NCBI GenBank assembly: GCA_005885115.1
Contig: VAXX01000057.1
Span: 1 to 6,098, forward strand
Origin: Actinomycetota bacterium
GTDB taxonomy: Bacteria > Actinomycetota > Actinomycetes > Mycobacteriales > Micromonosporaceae
DNA length: 6,098 bases
Reading direction: 5' to 3'
In this document: positions 1 to 5,512 of the stretch, piece by piece
How the letters are laid out: the number at the start of each line of letters is the position of its first letter
How positions within the stretch are numbered: position 1 is the stretch's first letter
Position numbers and translations under genes: made by a program
The notes under the pieces: generated by a model
Databases searched by the model: none
Told to the model about the DNA's origin: nothing
Seen by the model: only the letters and a program-made list of their open reading frames with translations

Positions 1-792
1 CGGTGGAGAAGAAGCCGCTCAACCACTTCCTGCCCGGTACGCCGGTGCTGTCCTTCGGTACCGCCGGCTGCAACCTGGCCTGCCGGTTCTGCCAGAACTG
101 GGACATCTCCAAGTCCCGCGAGATCGACACGCTCAGCTCGGAGGCCTCGCCGGAGGCGCTCGCCCAGACCGCGGTCCGGCTCGGCTGCCGCAGCGTGGCG
201 TTCACGTACAACGATCCGGTGATCTTCATGGAGTACGCGATGGACGTCGCGGACGCCTGCCGGGCGGTCGGGGTCAAGGCGGTGGCGGTCAGCGCGGGGT
301 ACATGAACCCGGCGCCCCGCGCCGAGTTCTACCAGCACATGGACGCCGCCAACATCGACCTTGACCACGCTGCTCATCCCCGGCCACAACGACTCGCCGG
401 AGGAGATCGCGCGGGAGTGCGACTGGTACGCCGAGCACCTCGGGCCGGACGTGCCGCTGCACTTCTCGGCGTTCCACCCGGACTTCAAGATGCGCGACGT
501 CCCGCGTACCCCGCCGGAGACGCTGCGGACGGCCCGGCGGATCGCGCGAGAGCGCGGCCTGCGCTACGTCTACACCGGAAACATCCACGACCCGGACGGC
601 CAGACCACGACCTGCCCGGGCTGCGGAGCGGTCGTGGTCGAGCGGGACTGGTACGTCATCCGGCGGTACGAGCTGACCGACACCGGTACGTGTGTCCACT
701 GTGGACAGCAGCTCCCCGGGGTGTACGCGGGTCCGGTCGGCACCTGGGGACCGCGCCGGCTGCCGGTCCAGCCGGTGTCGCAGATGAGCTGA
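1..792 (+). pseudogene. amrS: AmmeMemoRadiSam system radical SAM enzyme, 5' partial, internal deletion with frameshift
   Basis: This is a radical SAM enzyme of the three-part AmmeMemoRadiSam system, whose substrate is not established. The window opens inside the gene: family members carry roughly 70-80 residues before the VEKKPLNHF segment seen here, so the GTG at position 3 is an internal valine codon. The [4Fe-4S]/SAM motif CNLACRFC (CxxxCxxC) is at 69-92, and the barrel segment runs on to AANIDL at about 345-362. The matching protein then resumes in another frame at 361 (TTLLIPGHND) and continues to TGA at 790-792. This C-terminal part carries two zinc-ribbon-like cysteine pairs, CPGC near 613-624 and CVHC near 691-702. 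About 35 residues normally found between the halves are absent. In the first frame translation would run on to 932, about 95 bases into amrB. Family identity is confident; whether the break is real or an assembly error is open. Confidence 0.88.
355..366 (+). other. Deletion junction in amrS
   Basis: Two reading frames of the same protein meet here. One frame ends its recognisable sequence with AANIDL at 345-362, and the other begins TTLLIPGHND at about 364. Judged from remembered family members, about 35 codons are missing. The frame change requires a missing length of 2 modulo 3, for example about 107 bases. No inserted foreign sequence lies at the junction. Confidence 0.75.
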
Positions 793-803
793 CTGTGATA
801 CAC

Positions 804-822
804 CGGTCACCGTGCATGACCG
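804..822. repeat. Short perfect inverted repeat in the amrS-amrB gap
   Basis: CGGTCA at 804-809 and TGACCG at 817-822 are perfect reverse complements separated by 7 bases. They sit in the 45-base gap between amrS and amrB, just before the amrB ribosome site at 824-828. This could be a small operator-like palindrome or a weak mRNA hairpin that tunes amrB translation. A 6-bp match can arise by chance in this sequence composition. Confidence 0.3.
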
Positions 823-837
823 CAGGGGTGATCATTG

Positions 838-1674
838 ATGCCGCAGAGCCACCGTCCGACCAGCTCCGTACCGGGGCGGCGGGTGCGCCAGCCGGCCGTG
901 GCCGGCAAGTTCTACCCGGCCGACCCGGATGACCTGGCCCTGCTCGTGGACCAGTTGCTGGACACCGTGCCAGGGTCGGGCGAGGCGGGCGGGTCGGCGG
1001 CGTACGTCGTTCCACACGCCGGGTACCGCTACTCCGGACCCACCGCGGCGCACGTGTACGCCGGGCTGCGCGGCACCGGCCCGGGTACGGTCGTGCTGCT
1101 CGGACCGGCGCACTACGTACCGGTACGCGGCGCTGTCGTACCGGCGGCGCAGTGCTGGGCCACCCCGCTGGGGGAGGTACCGGTGGACACCGACCTGGTA
1201 CAGGCGCTGGCCCGGGACGGGCACGTCGCCGTCGACGACATGCCCTTCGTACCGGAGCACTCGCTGGAGGTACAGCTACCGTTCCTGCAACGCTCCCGTG
1301 GGGACGGGCTGCGGGTACTGCCCATCGCGGTCGGACAGTCCACTGTGGACGATGTGGTGCTGACGCTGGGTGCGATCGCCGAGGCGGTACCGGATGCGGT
1401 GCTGATCTGCAGCACCGACCTGTCGCACTACCAGCCACAGGCGGTGGCCGACACGCAGGATGCCCGTACCACTCAGGCAGTTCTTGAACTGGCCGCGGAG
1501 CGGATCGGCCCGCGCGACGCCTGCGGCGTCTTCGCCCTGCGCGGCCTGGTGGGTTGGGCCCGCCACCAGAAGCTGCGCCCCCGGCTGCTCTACCGCTGCA
1601 CCTCCGCGCAGACCGGCGGCAGCCCGGACCGGGTCGTCGGGTACGCCGCCATCGCCTTGGCCCAGCCTCGGTAG
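838..1674 (+). CDS. amrB: AmmeMemoRadiSam system protein B (MEMO1-like)
   Basis: This is a MEMO1-family protein related to extradiol dioxygenases, the B component of the AmmeMemoRadiSam system. Its biochemical role is unsettled. The 278 residues match the usual family length. Visible signatures are AVAGKFYPAD (20-29), VVPHAGYRYSG (His60), LLGPAHY (His92), PEHSLEVQLPF (His141, Glu144), CSTDLSHY (His197) and the C-terminal VVGYAAIAL. His60, His92 and His197 match the three metal-binding histidines of human MEMO1. The position of the human cysteine ligand appears to be threonine here. The ATG at 838 has AGGGG at 824-828 with a 9-base spacer; a TTG three bases upstream is the alternative. It follows amrS by 45 bases on the same strand, so it is probably co-transcribed. 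Ten of about 34 valine codons are GTA, unusual beside fba. No AMMECR1 (A component) follows it. Confidence 0.93.
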   Translation: MPQSHRPTSSVPGRRVRQPAVAGKFYPADPDDLALLVDQLLDTVPGSGEAGGSAAYVVPHAGYRYSGPTAAHVYAGLRGTGPGTVVLLGPAHYVPVRGAVVPAAQCWATPLGEVPVDTDLVQALARDGHVAVDDMPFVPEHSLEVQLPFLQRSRGDGLRVLPIAVGQSTVDDVVLTLGAIAEAVPDAVLICSTDLSHYQPQAVADTQDARTTQAVLELAAERIGPRDACGVFALRGLVGWARHQKLRPRLLYRCTSAQTGGSPDRVVGYAAIALAQPR

Positions 1675-1677
1675 GCC

Positions 1678-1896
1678 CTAGTACTCCTCGTCGTCCAACT
1701 CGACGACCTGCGCCTGTTCGAGGGCGTCCCAGTCGCTGACCTCCGGGTCCCGGCTCACCTCGGGCGGGGACTGCCGGGCGGACTCCAGCGGGTCGGCCGG
1801 TTCGGCCTGTTCGACGGCGTCCGCGTCGGGTGCCTCGATGTCCCGTTCGTCCGGGTTGAGGATCGGGCTCGACGTGGCGGTCTCGGGATCGGTCAT
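1678..1896 (-). CDS. Small, very acidic hypothetical protein (72 aa)
   Basis: I do not recognise a named family with certainty, although short acidic proteins with an (A/W)DAxEQ signature occur in actinobacteria. The protein starts MTDPETATSS and ends ELDDEEY. By my count it has 23 Asp/Glu against 3 Arg and no Lys, so its predicted pI is very low. Two stretches look like an internal repeat: IEAPDADAVEQA (20-31) and PEVSDWDALEQA (51-62). There is no signal peptide, membrane segment or cysteine, and it is probably intrinsically disordered. The ATG at 1896 is supported by a strong GGAAGGGGG ribosome site 5 bases upstream; the frame stays open up to 2025, but the upstream part looks non-coding. 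It converges on amrB with a 3-bp gap and diverges from fba across a 143-bp spacer. Its function is unknown. Confidence 0.72.
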   Translation of the reverse strand: MTDPETATSSPILNPDERDIEAPDADAVEQAEPADPLESARQSPPEVSRDPEVSDWDALEQAQVVELDDEEY

Positions 1897-1938
1897 CGGG
1901 GCCCCCTTCCGGACTCCACCGTAGTGCGGCATCCGGGC

Positions 1939-1982
1939 TCCCGTACCCAGGATGACAGCCGCGACACCGGGTACGCGATACT
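1939..1982 (+). promoter_or_regulatory. Candidate fba promoter with overlapping inverted repeat
   Basis: The divergent spacer 1897-2039 between the acidic-protein gene and fba contains ATGACA at 1952-1957 (five of six matches to TTGACA) and GATACT at 1977-1982 (four of six to TATAAT). The 19-base spacer is longer than ideal. A 10-bp inverted repeat with one mismatch, TCCCGTACCC (1939-1948) and GGGTACGCGA (1969-1978), brackets the -35 element and overlaps the -10. This layout would suit a dimeric regulator controlling fba. The arm centres are 30 bp apart, near three helical turns. The assignment is by eye only; both elements are short and GTAC is common in this DNA. Confidence 0.33.
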
Positions 1983-2039
1983 TCGCAACGACAGGACAGC
2001 GTGGTCCCACCCCGCCGTCACGCACCGAAGGAGCATGGG

Positions 2040-3065
2040 ATGCCTATCGCCTCCCCCGAGGTCTACGCCGAAATGCTCGACCGCGCCAAGGCCGGCGCGT
2101 TCGCGTACCCGGCGATCAACATCACCTCGTCGCAGACGCTCAACGCCGCGATCCGCGGCTTCGCGGACGCCGAAAGCGACGGCATCATCCAGGTATCCAC
2201 CGGTGGTGCCGAGTACCTGTCGGGCCCGACCGTGAAGGACATGGTGACCGGGGCGAGCGCCCTGGCCGCGTTCGCCCACGAAGTCGCCAGGAAGTACCCG
2301 GTCAACATCGCCCTGCACACCGACCACTGCCCGCAGGACAAGCTGCCCGGCTTCGTCCTGCCGCTGCTGGAGATCTCCAAGCAGCGGGTCGCCAACGGTG
2401 AGCCGCCGCTGTTCCAGTCGCACATGTGGGACGGCTCGGCGGTACCGCTGGACGAGAACCTGCGCATCGCCCAGGACCTGCTCGCCCAGTGCGCCGCCGC
2501 GCACGTGGTGCTGGAGATCGAGGTCGGCGTGGTCGGCGGCGAGGAGGACGGCGTCGCGCACGAGATCAACGAGAAGCTGTACACCACCGTCGAGGACGGG
2601 CTGGCCATGGTCGAGGCCCTCGGGCTCGGCGAGAAGGGCCGGTACCTGGCCGCGCTGACCTTCGGCAACGTGCACGGGGTCTACAAGCCGGGCAACGTCA
2701 AGCTGCGCCCGGAGATCCTCAAGCACGTCCAGGACGCGGTCGCCGGCAAGTACGGCAAGGAGAAGCCGCTGGACCTGGTCTTCCACGGCGGCTCCGGCTC
2801 ACTGCTGTCGGAGATCCGCGAGGCGCTGGACTACGGCGTGGTGAAGATGAACGTCGACACCGACACCCAGTACGCGTTCACCCGCCCGACCGCGGCGCAC
2901 ATGTTCACCAACTACGACGGCGTCCTGAGGGTCGACGGCGAGGTGGGCAACAAGAAGGCGTACGACCCGCGCACCTGGGGCAAGGCCGCCGAGGCCGGGA
3001 TGGCCGCCCGGGTCACCCACGCGTGCGAGGACCTCCGGTCAACGGGTACCACCATCGGTAAATGA
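2040..3065 (+). CDS. fbaA: Class II fructose-bisphosphate aldolase
   Basis: This zinc-dependent enzyme of the cytoplasm reversibly cleaves fructose 1,6-bisphosphate to dihydroxyacetone phosphate and glyceraldehyde 3-phosphate in glycolysis and gluconeogenesis. Its 341 residues are close to the 344 of the Mycobacterium tuberculosis enzyme and align almost end to end from memory. ALHTDHCP supplies catalytic Asp95 and zinc ligand His96. FGNVHGVYKPGN supplies His212, and LVFHGGSGS supplies His249, so all zinc ligands are present. LEIEVGVVGGEEDG (158-171) and VKMNVDTDTQYAFTRP (268-283, phosphate/substrate loop) are intact. The ATG at 2040 follows an excellent GAAGGAG site (2027-2033) by 6 bases; the frame is open further upstream but lacks similarity there. 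Its last 27 bases overlap the end of the opposing LOG gene. The terminal four codons plus stop are tandemly duplicated, and a strong hairpin follows 20 bases after the TGA. Confidence 0.97.
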   Translation: MPIASPEVYAEMLDRAKAGAFAYPAINITSSQTLNAAIRGFADAESDGIIQVSTGGAEYLSGPTVKDMVTGASALAAFAHEVARKYPVNIALHTDHCPQDKLPGFVLPLLEISKQRVANGEPPLFQSHMWDGSAVPLDENLRIAQDLLAQCAAAHVVLEIEVGVVGGEEDGVAHEINEKLYTTVEDGLAMVEALGLGEKGRYLAALTFGNVHGVYKPGNVKLRPEILKHVQDAVAGKYGKEKPLDLVFHGGSGSLLSEIREALDYGVVKMNVDTDTQYAFTRPTAAHMFTNYDGVLRVDGEVGNKKAYDPRTWGKAAEAGMAARVTHACEDLRSTGTTIGK

Positions 3066-4265
3066 GCCATCGGTAAGTAGGGCGACGGCCTGGTCCACGT
3101 CGGAAAGGACGTGGACCAGGCCGGACTGGTCTCCGGCCGGCGTGGTCGACAGCAGGCTGCGCAGCAGATCCGGGACGCCGTTCGACCAGTACGCCGCGTC
3201 GAGGAACACGTACGGGCCGCTGCCCCCGTCGGTGACGTAGAAGGTCTTGGTCGCGGCCTGGAAGACCTCCTGGACGGTACCGGCCCGGCCGGCGGCGAAG
3301 ACGATCCCGCCGCGCGCCAACCGCAGGATGGTGTCCTCGCGGATCGCGTTGGAGAAGTACTTGGCGATCCGGCCGGCGAACAGGTTGGCCGGCTCGTGCC
3401 CGTACAACCAGGTCGGGATGGACAGGCCGCCGTCCCCGCCGGGGAACGTCGTCCGGACCTCCAGCGCCGCCGCCGTGTACGCGTCGTGGTCGCGGAAGTC
3501 CGGCGCGGTGGCCAGCAGGTCGATCGCGTCGGTCAGCCCCGCCAGGGTCGCGGTGGCCAGGTAGGCGCCCAGGTTGGCCGCCTCCATCACGCCCGGGCCA
3601 CCGCCGGTGACCACCAGCCGCCCGGCCCGGGTGAGCTGCCAGCCCAGCGTCGCGGCCAGCCGGTACGCCACCGAGCCGCGCAGTTCCGCGTGCCCGCCCA
3701 TGACGCCGACGATCGAGGCCGGGCCGTGCCTGGCGAGCCAGCCTGTGGTCGCGTCGGCCAGCGCGTTGTCGATCCCGCTGTCGTGCAGCCGCTGGGCGAG
3801 CGCCTCCCGGATGTCGGGTACGGCGCCGCCGTGGGCCTTGAAGTGCTCGTACACCACGGTGTCGTACATGCCGGCGAAGCCGTGCTCGGTGAACCCGGCC
3901 GCGAGGTCGTCGGCGGCGTAGAGGGCGCCGGGCATCGTCGGGTACGGCAGGTCGACGAACGCGGGTACCACGTGGGCGCCCCGGCGTACCAGGTCGGCCT
4001 CCACCTCCCGGGAGGTGAACCGGCAGCCGACGAACAGCGCGCCGGCGACCTCGACCCCGGACAGGTCGGGCGGGTCGGTATCCAGTCGCAGCCCCTGTAC
4101 GGCCAGGCCCGCCAGGGTACCGGCGGCCAGGTGCAGGTCCAGTTCGGCGCGGGACTCGATCTCGTCGGGGGAGTCGTCGTGCGGTTCGATGACCTCGAGC
4201 GGCGGCGGTGTCGGCACGTCCTCAATCCTCGCAGGGCACGGCGAGAGCCCGGCGGCGGCAGCCAC
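3039..4265 (-). CDS. LOG-family Rossmann-fold nucleotide-binding protein
   Basis: The 408-residue protein has a C-terminal LOG/lysine-decarboxylase-like Rossmann domain. This superfamily includes cytokinin-activating phosphoribohydrolases and nucleotide 5'-monophosphate nucleosidases. The nucleotide-binding loop VTGGGPGVMEAAN is at 219-231. The catalytic-type motif is IVFAAGRAGTVQEVF at 321-335, where the family consensus is PGGxGTxxE: Gly326, Gly329, Thr330 and Glu333 are kept, but Pro and the second Gly are Ala325 and Arg327. An upstream arginine, Arg299, is a candidate for the catalytic arginine. About 180 residues precede the Rossmann core, including GVEVAGALFVGCRF (70-83), a region found in larger actinobacterial members. 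No signal peptide or membrane segment is seen. The GTG at 4265 has AAGGAG 6 bases upstream; an in-frame GTG at 4217 with GAGGA 8 bases upstream is a serious alternative. The substrate is unknown. The gene converges on fba and overlaps it by 27 bp. Confidence 0.87.
   Translation of the reverse strand: MAAAAGLSPCPARIEDVPTPPPLEVIEPHDDSPDEIESRAELDLHLAAGTLAGLAVQGLRLDTDPPDLSGVEVAGALFVGCRFTSREVEADLVRRGAHVVPAFVDLPYPTMPGALYAADDLAAGFTEHGFAGMYDTVVYEHFKAHGGAVPDIREALAQRLHDSGIDNALADATTGWLARHGPASIVGVMGGHAELRGSVAYRLAATLGWQLTRAGRLVVTGGGPGVMEAANLGAYLATATLAGLTDAIDLLATAPDFRDHDAYTAAALEVRTTFPGGDGGLSIPTWLYGHEPANLFAGRIAKYFSNAIREDTILRLARGGIVFAAGRAGTVQEVFQAATKTFYVTDGGSGPYVFLDAAYWSNGVPDLLRSLLSTTPAGDQSGLVHVLSDVDQAVALLTDGSFTDGGTR
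3051..3080. repeat. 15-bp tandem duplication spanning the fba stop and the LOG C-terminus
   Basis: Two adjacent 15-base units at 3051-3065 and 3066-3080 share the core CCATCGGTAA (3052-3061 and 3067-3076). They match at 11 of 15 positions, and all four differences are A/G transitions. In the fba frame they read T-I-G-K-stop (TGA) then A-I-G-K-stop (TAG). In the opposing LOG frame they read LLTDG then SFTDG. The unit length keeps codon phase in both genes, so the duplication lengthened LOG by five codons and left fba with a second in-frame stop. Confidence 0.7.
3086..3123 (+). terminator. Strong hairpin after fba, candidate terminator
   Basis: Bases 3086-3101 and 3108-3123 form a perfect 16-bp stem rich in G and C, closed by the 6-base loop GGAAAG. 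The stem begins 20 bases after the fba TGA, where a terminator is expected. No T-tract follows on the plus strand, so it would be a U-less hairpin of the kind often proposed for actinobacteria. It lies wholly within the LOG coding sequence, where it encodes the LVHVLSDVDQ region (383-392), and as a symmetric structure it would also form in the LOG transcript. Confidence 0.62.
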
Positions 4266-4274
4266 CGGGCTCTC
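4243..4274 (-). promoter_or_regulatory. Hairpin over the LOG gene translation start
   Basis: GAGAGCCCGG at 4243-4252 and CCGGGCTCTC at 4265-4274 are perfect 10-bp reverse complements with a 12-base loop, which itself holds a GGC/GCC pairing (4254-4256 with 4261-4263). In the LOG mRNA the stem takes in three bases of the AAGGAG ribosome site (4277-4272) and the first base of the GTG at 4265. It would therefore reduce initiation there and could favour the GTG at 4217. If 4217 is the true start, this is a 5' leader hairpin. No T-tract follows on either strand, so a simple terminator is less likely. Confidence 0.5.
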
Positions 4275-4409
4275 CTTACCGGGTCCTGGGGAGGCTCCGG
4301 ACTTTTATTTGTACTCCGGTGTCACAACGGCTAACACCGCCGGTCGCGTGAGCAACGACTCAGCTTTTCAGCCGACGAAACCGGCGAACGGAGGGCGGGA
4401 AGGGGTTGA
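4275..4409. promoter_or_regulatory. Divergent promoter region between the LOG and DUF3151 genes
   Basis: This 135-bp spacer must carry the promoters of two divergent genes. It contains the most AT-rich patch noticed in the window, ACTTTTATTTGTAC at 4301-4314, flanked by direct copies of CTCCGG at 4295-4300 and 4314-4319. On the minus strand TACAAA (4313-4308) could serve as a -10 about 42 bases before the GTG at 4265. On the plus strand TTGTAC (4309-4314) with TAACAC (4332-4337) at a 17-base spacer is a weak candidate for the DUF3151 gene. A small inverted repeat, CGGTGT (4317-4322) and ACACCG (4334-4339), lies beside it. None of these matches is strong enough to fix a start site. Confidence 0.35.
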
Positions 4410-4832
4410 ATGAGCGGTATGCACAGTCTGTTGCCGCAGCCGCCGGCCACCCTCCTGCCGGCCGACGAGCCGGCCGCGACCGCGCTGGCCCACGCCACGC
4501 CGGGTAGGGAAGCCGAGGTGGCGGCCCATTTCCCGACGTACAGCGGGGCCTGGGCGGCGCTGGCCCGGGGCGCCTTCGACGCCGGTGAACCGGTGGCCGC
4601 GTACGCGTACGCCCGCACCGGCTACCACCGGGGCCTGGATCAGCTGCGCAAGGCCGGCTGGCGCGGTGCCGGGCCGGTGCCCTGGTCGCACGAGCCCAAC
4701 CAGGGCTTCCTGCGCTGCCTGCACCTGCTCGCCCTCGCCGCGGACGCGATCGGGGAGAGCGACGAGGCGGCCCGGTGCGCCCAGTTCCTCCGCGACTGCG
4801 ACCCCTCGGCCGCCGACGCCCTGACCGGCTGA
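4410..4832 (+). CDS. DUF3151 family protein
   Basis: A 140-residue soluble protein of the DUF3151 family, confined to actinobacteria as far as I know and of unknown function. The family core AYAYARTGYHRGLDQLR (64-80) is followed by GPVPWSHEPNQGFLRC (88-103) and an alanine-rich helical region ending in FLRDCDP (126-132). The helical pattern recalls TPR-like proteins, but that is inference. No signal peptide or membrane span is seen. The ATG at 4410 is preceded by GGAAGGGG (4398-4405) with a 4-base spacer; the in-frame ATG at 4419 lies too far from that site. In M. tuberculosis a DUF3151 gene also lies near fba (from memory, Rv0360c and Rv0363c), so the association is probably ancestral. The gene converges on the ParA-like gene with one base between the two stop codons. 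Confidence 0.9.
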   Translation: MSGMHSLLPQPPATLLPADEPAATALAHATPGREAEVAAHFPTYSGAWAALARGAFDAGEPVAAYAYARTGYHRGLDQLRKAGWRGAGPVPWSHEPNQGFLRCLHLLALAADAIGESDEAARCAQFLRDCDPSAADALTG

Positions 4833-5503
4833 ATCAGAGCCCTTCGGCGACGGCGGCCGCCACCCGGAGCCAGGCTTCCCGGGTGGCCGAGGACAGCAGC
4901 CCGTACCGGATCGGCTCACCCGAGTCGATCAGCCGCTCGTAGGGTGCGAGCAGGACCGCCCGGGTACGCGCGGCGAAGTGCCGCTGGATCGCCGGTAGGT
5001 CGATGTCCTTGCGGCTGGGCGGCATGGATACCACGGTGACCGCCTGCCGGACCAGCCGTTGCCGGCCGGACTGTTCGAGATGGTCGAGCATCCGGGCGGC
5101 GGTTTCCGCCGAGTCGTTGCGGGCCGACATGGTGACCACGAGCTGGTCGGTGGCGTCGATCGCGGCCTGCCAGTTGGCCGCCCGTACGTTGTTCCCGGTG
5201 TCCACCATGATCAACTTGTAGAACCGGCTGACCACTTCCCGGATGTCGGCGAACGCCGCCGAGGTCAGCATCTCCCCGGCGGTCGCCGACTCGTCGCTGG
5301 CCAGGACGTCGAACATCCCCTCGCCCTGGGCCCGGACGTACTGCGACAGGTCGCCGACCCGACCCCGGGCGCCCCGGAAGTGATCGAGGTCGCGCAGCAG
5401 GTCCCGCACCGTACGCGAGTGGAAGTCCTGCTGCGCCCGCATCCCGAGGGTGCCCTGCGTCTCGTTGTTGTCCCAGGCCAGGATGTACCCGCCGCGCTTC
5501 TGC

Positions 5504-5512
5504 CCGAAGCCC
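5504..5512 (-). other. Deletion junction removing the P-loop of the ParA-like gene
   Basis: NFGGLR in the upstream frame ends at 5504, and FGQKRGG in the downstream frame begins at 5508, so the two frames overlap over a few bases. The sequence CTTCGG at 5509-5504 fits the expected coding on both sides and may be a microhomology. About 23 codons (near 68-71 bases) expected between them, including Walker A, are missing. The frame change requires a lost length of 2 modulo 3. Confidence 0.75.

Noticed and set aside
3..5. GTG at position 3 as the amrS start
   Set aside because: It falls in a conserved internal segment; the family has a cysteine-containing N-terminal region upstream, and only two bases precede it in the window.
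355..366. Programmed ribosomal frameshift in amrS
   Set aside because: There is no slippery heptamer, and about 35 conserved residues are missing, which a frameshift cannot restore.
656..1438. A 260-codon minus-strand open frame across the amrS end and amrB
   Set aside because: It is Arg/Pro/Ala-rich and without motifs, opposite conserved AmrS and AmrB residues.
2001..2039. N-terminal extension of fba from the open frame upstream of 2040
   Set aside because: The ideal GAAGGAG site at 2027-2033 and the family-typical MPIASPEVY start fix the ATG at 2040; upstream codons lack similarity.
1893..2786. A 297-codon open frame on the minus strand opposite fba
   Set aside because: It lies antisense to an unmistakable aldolase with intact zinc ligands; its composition is that of a high-GC shadow frame.
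4243..4274. Hairpin as an ordinary intrinsic terminator
   Set aside because: No gene ends just before it on either strand, and no T-tract follows.
3111..4334. A 407-codon open frame on the plus strand opposite the LOG gene
   Set aside because: It is the antisense shadow of a recognisable LOG gene. Its product is Gly/Arg/Val-rich without any family motif, and no ribosome site supports it.
5504..5512. Programmed frameshift in the ParA-like gene
   Set aside because: The Walker A segment is physically absent from the DNA, so recoding would not yield a normal protein.
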